Assembly (NCBI GenBank): GCA_017631705.1
Contig: JAGBSU010000194.1
Coordinates: forward strand, 1 to 9,048
Reading direction: 5' to 3'
Source: Clostridia bacterium
GTDB lineage: Bacteria; Bacillota; Clostridia; Oscillospirales; Acutalibacteraceae
Length of the DNA stretch: 9,048 nucleotides
The first letter of the stretch is position 1. The number at the start of each line of letters is the position of its first letter. Shown piece after piece: positions 7,201 to 9,048 of the stretch. A program made the translations under genes and the position numbers. The notes under the pieces were generated by a model that saw only the letters and a program-made list of their open reading frames with translations, did not search any database and was not told where the DNA came from.

Positions 7201-8163
7201 TGGATGGAATATTGGCACACGGACGGTCATGATCCCGTTTGGACAGTTTCGTTCCACGAAAACATCATACGTGATGCAGCCGCTCCTTGGGGCGGTGAGG
7301 AACAAGTCTATTACAACGAGGGACACAACTACGTCAGAGACCCGAAATTCAATATCGCTACCGGCGACTGGGTGACGGTTGGTTTCCGTTGGCAAAAAGG
7401 CTTGATCATCGGCTATGTGAACGGTGAGGAATGCTACCGTCAAAGATGGGGCGGTAAAGACGGCCCTGTTCCGGATGTTCGCGTGAAAACGGGTGAATAC
7501 AATCCCGATGCGTATGAATATTTGGACGAACAAAAATTACAACTCATTCTCGGCGGCGATTATCGTTGGCCGATGGAACTTGACTACATCCGTGTATGGC
7601 AAGAAGACGGCACCTTGGAGTCCAAGCCGGTGCTCGATAACACCTTCTTAGAAGACCACATGACCGATGCTGATGGTAACTTGTATACTTCGGTTACTGC
7701 CGAAAACTACGAGGCTATCATTGCCGGTTGGGAAGATTGGGTAGAACTTGATGAGGACCAACAAGCCGTTATCAACGAAATCCTGATTGCCGCCGGCGGT
7801 CAAGAATACCCTGTCTTGTGGTTTGAAGCGGAAACCTTAGCAGGTACGGTAGATGCTTTCGTTTCCTATTACGCTTGTGACGAGTACGGCGATCCGTATA
7901 CGGTAGTCGATGACAGCAACTACGAGTGGATTCTCGAGTCTAAGGAAGAATGGGAATCGCTCACCGATATCGAACGTGCCGCCATCAATGCCAAGGTGAA
8001 AGCACTTTGCGGCATGACCTTTGACGAGATGTTATTGTTAGCCGAGGAATTCGGCATACCCAGTCCGGATGACGGCGTACCGTTCCCGGTAGTGGCATTG
8101 GTAGGCTTGTTGTTAGGCGGAGCGACCTTGTTCACGACGAAAAAACGCCGCGACGAGGAATAA
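1141..8163 (+). CDS. Giant secreted, anchored multimodular GH16 family glycoside hydrolase (2340 aa)
   Basis: Predicted extracellular polysaccharide-binding and -degrading protein. Domain order by residue: signal peptide 1-32; carbohydrate-binding-like beta-sandwich (CBM_4_9-like) 36-176 and 180-340; Big_2 341-419 and 420-497; CBM-like 501-651; Big_2 653-745 and 746-826; CBM-like 829-997; Big_2 1000-1082 and 1084-1161; CBM-like 1165-1306; Big_2 1307-1391; CBM-like 1394-1540; Big_2 1541-1627; CBM-like 1629-1764; CARDB-like 1765-1885; GH16 1901-2157; two helical repeats 2169-2304; anchor 2305-2340. Big_2 copies show W-T-S-S-N ... VATV ... GKVT ... G...IT. CBM-like copies start with GGDF-type strands and most end with (Y)FDD(I/L)-type strands. 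GH16 carries ELDWME with E2018, D2020 and E2023. GH16 enzymes cleave beta-1,3/1,4-glucans or galactans with retention of configuration; the exact substrate cannot be read here. The gene is monocistronic, with its own promoter and terminator, and has a tandem paralog downstream. Architecture and GH16 call are confident; CBM family numbers are not. Confidence 0.92.
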   Translation: MRKTLNRVLACFLSVALLVSCCISGLILPAAADTPNTNLILDVNFDGEGSYSGWEIANKTAIVANQGFGGSKALEWTAGGTYCNTIYTPTLEANKLYVLRYKVSGGDAGIKLSSLTSSIISEGSNGVISNTSNSTAWKEFFVLFKINAEKLSAVQLNRNDTSKVVYFDDIQIEEYKLGMNLAPNANGAALPIANVTHLLKNFTEATDGKNAATLATDGDNSVWKFTAASAEPGKRLYFHGLAPVMTAGAEFDISFRYKAIKFNTGAENTHLAAPQLTIISDASGKVTISNSTNSAADENGWKTFNATFKVNEYTSQMFLLRFTHSASEVLVDDFVLAQKTSVDITEETKVIGVGDQVTLNATIVPADADVEWTSSDESIATVDSATGKVTGVKQGTVTITATIEDGKSDTCEVSVTIPATALTLNKTQLHLVPGGYQTLLVTPTPADASLGNITWNSDNTAVATVDNNGKVTAIGDGTATITVSNGTFSQQCAVTVDAYGNRFIGGDMESDSDASVWEKLTTEKGAIIPEPGNEANHVLSVNSGKQFYYVFGDLLEENTVYTFTGRVKGSVHTDIGTGAYLEWNLSGGTIISNNPDRWAICPTTGTDGNTWVDFEFTFQSPATINKNYALVICNKGDSFGYFDDLKLVKRTPPALESLTIVSENDTDMITVGSQALNLSVTQLPIGMDVAAGTLTWTSSNTAVATVEKTGEKTAAVTPGVAGEAVITVQSESGVSDTFTVKVVQLATAIDITESTYTFGPEAAHKLTVNMTPAGSYAGVLEWTSSNENAVKVENGVITGVKPGMAVITATSPVDSSITDSMTVVVTEYGEMLTGGDFESDTDLGHWNSILNPEGSAGGSIIVDPADPNNHILSFKPCPNTSVFWQYFGFYKQMKLEPETTYVVSGKVKGEAKPAIGHGNIAYAYKNTEPAIVNGNKQSGEPASEYYYVGLSKDSWNDFTFTFRTNSNAASGTGQIFGLGNFGVGICYFDDLKLSKQEPQTVTEITLSKTEATYGVGVTTQLNFTTTPLNADLSTLAWTSSNPSVATVDQNGKVVTVAPGTTVITVKTSDTVKATCTLTVERKATAISLSSNTLSLIPNSSDVLTVIATPYGAEVTGLVWHSSDTTVATVDNNGKVTAVGDGTATITVSNGTLSAQCAVKVSNYGELLVGGDFQDTPLPNNWAAMVNGTAAEVVDDPYVDGNKYMTLKVGQTTGVYTGLTLKGDTLYKLSLRAKGFASTITISREAAAKFYPADTATHKTVSDGDKWTTTTIYFRTEATGNLSDILSFKANNNGVTHIDDISLTEVPVLTGISISEENNTTFKIAPGNKITLTARPIPSDSFIEDTVVWSSADGTVASVSQSGEVTAGVQGTTTISAKVFGYAPATVTVESDYYANLVHDGDFAKKNIKWAFLNATKQESNKSGVYEGIGENGTNGFRLLTQGTNYYYGPSMVLMPNNSYKITVRYKSSVKAKRMHEVYFDAGAGTLELNGTNGQWTTLEKVFTVPPTYKSKNYQLSFNALMETTMQDDVVIDSIDIRMYDSGVDTTSANINPPTLQMTPGQKLSYILTVTPNKANTNFLTWTSSNENVVIVNNGAITAVGAGTSTITVSIPTSTGVPVTAQSVVTVVGDEAFIKNGTFDIEGDTSWTLENATVVPNAGMANSGALAMTNASVVTQTLTGLKPGTVYVATVSTNSPNLVINAKIKKDGVSTPYMAGRTPTASGWQQTAFEFVVPDDYDGSALTFELTAADSGTGYVDNIYLTEGFSEADLIVSDLVWNEGETQMKPGTPVNFTVVLVNAGTEATKSNRDIVVEIRVNNKVIRTLVHKGGLGATDADRLVALTTDPNDPWLATEGELVISAHVNTTLSVLESNTKNNGMQTYIRVAEEALVAPQTALDGGFNKLVFSDDFDTANVDENFTGDYGYKWYLNNVSKKPAGDKNDYQLTDDGILLNAKNMTNNWLLTTIDSKSGAGWEGFTHGYLEFRARFEDDHNELGSTVGPAVWSFDTEKILYGSDHWVELDWMEYWHTDGHDPVWTVSFHENIIRDAAAPWGGEEQVYYNEGHNYVRDPKFNIATGDWVTVGFRWQKGLIIGYVNGEECYRQRWGGKDGPVPDVRVKTGEYNPDAYEYLDEQKLQLILGGDYRWPMELDYIRVWQEDGTLESKPVLDNTFLEDHMTDADGNLYTSVTAENYEAIIAGWEDWVELDEDQQAVINEILIAAGGQEYPVLWFEAETLAGTVDAFVSYYACDEYGDPYTVVDDSNYEWILESKEEWESLTDIERAAINAKVKALCGMTFDEMLLLAEEFGIPSPDDGVPFPVVALVGLLLGGATLFTTKKRRDEE
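2522..2601 (+). repeat. 80-bp near-identical repeat, copy 1 (in Big_2 domain 2)
   Basis: Matches 4514-4593 at 79 of 80 positions; the only difference is A2560 versus G4552. It encodes the VATVDNNGKVTA half of the Big_2 domain. The offset is 1992 bp, a multiple of three. Sequence on both sides is clearly less similar. Confidence 0.93.
4514..4593 (+). repeat. 80-bp near-identical repeat, copy 2 (in Big_2 domain 6)
   Basis: Second copy of the repeat at 2522-2601, in the second Big_2 of the third repeat unit. Synonymous positions are also identical, pointing to recent duplication or gene conversion, not protein-level selection alone. Confidence 0.93.
6433..6795 (+). other. CARDB-like domain
   Basis: Residues 1765-1885. 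The segment ADLIVSDLVW, then PGTPVNFTVVLVNAGT, a V-x-V-x-I strand pair, and a closing VLESNTKNN resembles CARDB domains (cell-adhesion-related Ig-like fold), which typically begin with PDL.V and include V.N.G and a NE.NN-type motif. It sits between the last CBM-like domain and the catalytic domain, so it probably acts as a spacer or positioning module. Confidence 0.65.
6841..7611 (+). other. GH16 catalytic domain
   Basis: Residues 1901-2157, jelly-roll glucanase fold. It starts with LVFSDDFD, has GYLEFRARF (usual GH16 strand before the active site), the catalytic E-x-D-x-x-E as ELDWME (E2018 nucleophile, D2020 helper, E2023 acid/base by family analogy), then DWVTVGFRWQKG and YVNGEE, and closes with LQLILGGDYRWPMELDYIRVW, matching the usual G(G/N)..WP...VDYVRVY end. 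The six-residue spacing is that of the beta-bulge group (laminarinases, agarases and others). All three catalytic acids are present, so activity is expected. Confidence 0.88.
7645..7839 (+). repeat. C-terminal helical repeat, copy 1
   Basis: Residues 2169-2233. It aligns without gaps to residues 2240-2304, with about 20 identities in 65 positions (hand count), including F1, D8, G11, Y14, T15, V17, NYE 21-23, I25, W32, L35, A41 and IN 43-44. The acidic second half looks helical. I do not know a named family for it with certainty; its place between enzyme and anchor suggests a stalk or wall-spanning segment. Confidence 0.72.
7858..8052 (+). repeat. C-terminal helical repeat, copy 2
   Basis: Residues 2240-2304, the second copy of the 65-residue unit, 71 residues after the first. 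Pattern: YTVVDDSNYEWI, then W-x-x-L, then ERAAIN, ending with an amphipathic MTFDEMLLLAEEF helix. It joins directly to the anchor segment. Confidence 0.72.
8053..8160 (+). other. C-terminal anchor (degenerate sorting-type signal)
   Basis: Residues 2305-2340: IPSPDDG, then a hydrophobic span of about 17 residues (2315-2331), then a TTKKRRDEE tail. The order motif-hydrophobic span-positive tail is that of sortase substrates. SPDDG would be a degenerate relative of the LPxTG/SPxTG motif, with Asp in place of Thr. It may be a sortase signal of unusual specificity or a plain membrane anchor. Confidence 0.7.
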
Positions 8164-8197
8164 GTCCGCAAGGGTTATTCGATAAAGTATAGGTAAC

Positions 8198-8236
8198 ACC
8201 ACCGCCCGATGGGAAACCATCGGGCGGTGGTTTGTT
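8198..8236 (+). terminator. Rho-independent terminator after the giant GH16 gene
   Basis: A perfect 15-bp GC-rich stem (8198-8212 with 8217-8231) with a GAAA tetraloop is followed by TTTGTT. It starts 35 nt after the stop codon. The U tract is interrupted by one G but the stem is very strong. Confidence 0.92.
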
Positions 8237-8660
8237 ATGTGAAACAAAAAGTTTTTTTCTATGGAGGGGGATTACTTTCGCCGTACCTGCGGTGAGCATT
8301 TTGCACACATTGTATGTTGTTATAATTTCGTAGAAACCTAAACCAATACCGTAGGGCGGGTGGGCTTTGAAAAAACAATAGGACAGTGCAAACGCGGCGG
8401 TACCAACCTTTTGCGGTACCCGAAAAAATCGTCGGGCTTTGCATTTCCTTGATTTTTCGACCGCGGCTCGTTCTCGCAAACTCCGCTCCCATCGTTCTCG
8501 CGCTCCGTTGCTCGTCCTCCCCCAAAAAGCAGGCTTTTCGGGGACCCCTATATATTTTCTCACTGCATCCGCCGTGAGGCGGCGCTCGAAAACGCGCCCG
8601 CTCTACGATGTTGGTTTGGGGTGCAAAAATACACCACAATACACAACTCCCTTTTTTTAT
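8237..8660 (+). other. Intergenic region without a credible gene; structured GC-rich stretch
   Basis: No reading frame here has a ribosome binding site, a recognisable domain or plausible composition. Contents: a possible extended -10 (TGTTATAAT, 8318-8326); a direct repeat GCGGTACC at 8397-8404 and 8413-8420; CCCGA/TCGGG arms at 8419-8423 and 8432-8436; a pyrimidine-rich section with TCGTTCTCGC at 8468-8477 and 8492-8501; and a CCGCC-GTGA-GGCGG hairpin at 8569-8582. The abrupt GC-rich composition between AT-rich flanks suggests an intergenic repeat element or a structured RNA. Confidence 0.45.
8299..8326 (+). promoter_or_regulatory. Possible weak promoter inside the intergenic region
   Basis: An extended -10 element, TG-T-TATAAT (8318-8326), is a perfect match, but the -35 is poor: TTTTGC at 8299-8304 gives a 16-bp spacer. 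If real, it would transcribe the GC-rich stretch that follows. No gene downstream of it is evident before the paralog's own promoter. Confidence 0.25.
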
Positions 8661-8666
8661 ATTTTT

Positions 8667-8716
8667 TTGCTTATAATAAAAAACATATTGACAAACCGTT
8701 TAGCGTGGTGTAAAAT
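8667..8716 (+). promoter_or_regulatory. Sigma-A type promoter of the second paralog
   Basis: TTGACA (8688-8693), a 17-bp spacer and TAAAAT (8711-8716). TTGCTTATAATAA (8667-8679) upstream is identical to the block before the first gene's promoter. Conservation of both blocks across otherwise unrelated intergenic DNA marks this as the functional promoter, with a start near 8723. Confidence 0.83.
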
Positions 8717-8730
8717 AAGACTGTATCATA

Positions 8731-8763
8731 GGATGGCAAAATTGTTTCTACTTTTTGCTATCT
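8731..8763 (+). promoter_or_regulatory. Conserved 5'-leader stem-loop, copy 2
   Basis: GATGGCAAAA (8732-8741) pairs with TTTTGCTATC (8753-8762) over 10 bp with one G-U pair, around an 11-nt loop; an outer G-U pair (8731/8763) is possible. Stem length, loop length and the 16-nt distance from the -10 box equal those of copy 1 at 1077-1109. Confidence 0.62.
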
Positions 8764-8768
8764 TTGTT

Positions 8769-8798
8769 ATTATTTATTTTAGTAATTATTTATTTTAG
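8769..8798 (+). repeat. Tandem duplication in the leader of the second paralog
   Basis: The 14-mer ATTATTTATTTTAG occurs at 8769-8782 and again at 8785-8798 (period 16). The leader of the first gene has only one related copy, so its hairpin-to-ATG distance is about 15 nt shorter. The second unit runs into the Shine-Dalgarno sequence. Confidence 0.85.
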
Positions 8799-8802
8799 GA
8801 GG
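8797..8802 (+). promoter_or_regulatory. Ribosome binding site of the second paralog
   Basis: A perfect AGGAGG lies 7 nt before ATG 8810. It fixes the start codon, which also matches the start of the first paralog. Confidence 0.92.
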
Positions 8803-8809
8803 ATTTTTT

Positions 8810-9048
8810 ATGAGGAAAACACTGAATCGAGCAGTGGCATGCTTCCTTTCGGTAGCATTGCTGGTTTCGTGTTGCATTTCCGGCTTGATATTGCCGGCGG
8901 CGGCCGAAACACCTACTACCAACTTGATCCTGGACGTCAATTTTGACGGGGAGGGTTCGTACTCCGGGTGGGAAGTCACGGACAAAACGGCGATTGTTGA
9001 TGGCGCTGGTTTCGGTGGCGGCAAAGCGTTGCAATGGAACACCGGCGG
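8810..9048 (+). CDS. Second giant-type secreted protein, N-terminal part (3' end outside window)
   Basis: The frame is open to the window end (about 79 codons seen). It begins MRKTLNRAVACFLSVALLVS, giving the same signal peptide as the protein at 1141, with AAA-E as the likely cleavage site, followed by the start of the same first CBM-like domain (LILDVNFDGEGSYSGW, then FGGGKALQW). By hand count, about 27 of 239 bases differ from 1141-1379 with no gaps, and changes cluster after the signal peptide. It is therefore a tandem paralog or partial duplicate with its own promoter, leader hairpin and ribosome binding site. Whether it also carries Big_2 domains and a GH16 domain cannot be known from this window. 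It is expected to be secreted. Confidence 0.88.
   Translation, partial: MRKTLNRAVACFLSVALLVSCCISGLILPAAAETPTTNLILDVNFDGEGSYSGWEVTDKTAIVDGAGFGGGKALQWNTG

Larger units (their letters stand above)
8667..9048 (+). repeat. Duplicated 5' cassette (second copy; first copy 1009-1379)
   Basis: Promoter, leader hairpin, ribosome binding site, signal peptide and start of the first domain are shared between the two genes, with start codons 7669 bp apart. Similarity begins abruptly at the TTGCTTATAATAA block and continues to the window end. It is nearly exact through the signal peptide and lower in the mature protein. Confidence 0.85.

Noticed and set aside
7018..7533. Minus-strand open frame of 171 codons
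   Set aside because: Opposite the GH16 domain, whose catalytic motif is clearly on the plus strand.
8132..8639. Two overlapping minus-strand open frames in the intergenic region
   Set aside because: Both are low-complexity, Arg-rich translations. The first starts at GTG without a ribosome binding site and runs through the terminator into the 3' end of the giant gene; the second likewise has no recognisable domain. They are better explained as a noncoding GC-rich island.
8810..9048. Second gene as an assembly duplication of the first
   Set aside because: About 27 base differences in 239, many of them amino-acid changing, plus a distinct leader and upstream region. This is a true paralog, not a read or assembly copy, although long reads would settle it.

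Overview
The window looks like a chromosomal segment of a low-to-middle GC Gram-positive bacterium, most likely a gut-type Clostridia (Bacillota). The reasons are strong AGGAGG-type ribosome binding sites, TTGACA/TATAAT-like promoters, Rho-independent terminators, and a very large secreted protein with Big_2 domains, carbohydrate-binding-like domains, a glycoside hydrolase domain and a C-terminal wall/membrane anchor. The assignment comes from sequence character, not a database match.

Layout: (1) 3-821 is the 3' part of a D-3-phosphoglycerate dehydrogenase gene (serA), closed by a near-perfect terminator at 851-887. (2) 888-1140 is an intergenic region with a strong promoter, a 5'-leader hairpin and a ribosome binding site. 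(3) 1141-8163 is one giant gene of 2340 codons. Its product has a signal peptide, then seven carbohydrate-binding-like beta-sandwich domains interleaved with eight Big_2 Ig-like domains, a CARDB-like domain, a GH16 catalytic domain with its active-site glutamates, a tandem pair of helical repeats, and a hydrophobic anchor with a positively charged tail. A strong terminator follows at 8198-8236. (4) 8237-8660 has no credible gene but holds a structured GC-rich stretch. (5) 8667-9048 repeats the start of the giant gene: the same promoter, leader hairpin, ribosome binding site, signal peptide and first domain, running off the window end as a second, paralogous gene.

The giant protein is best read as a surface-anchored polysaccharide-binding and -cleaving enzyme: many binding modules project outward on Ig-like spacers, and the catalytic domain sits close to the cell. 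The main points of interest are the tandem paralogy with a shared 5' cassette, a leader hairpin kept by pairing-compatible substitutions, and an 80-bp nearly identical in-frame repeat between two Ig modules. Together these suggest a family of giant surface glycan-active proteins that diversifies by recombination and shares a common expression leader. serA appears to be an unrelated housekeeping neighbour in its own transcription unit.
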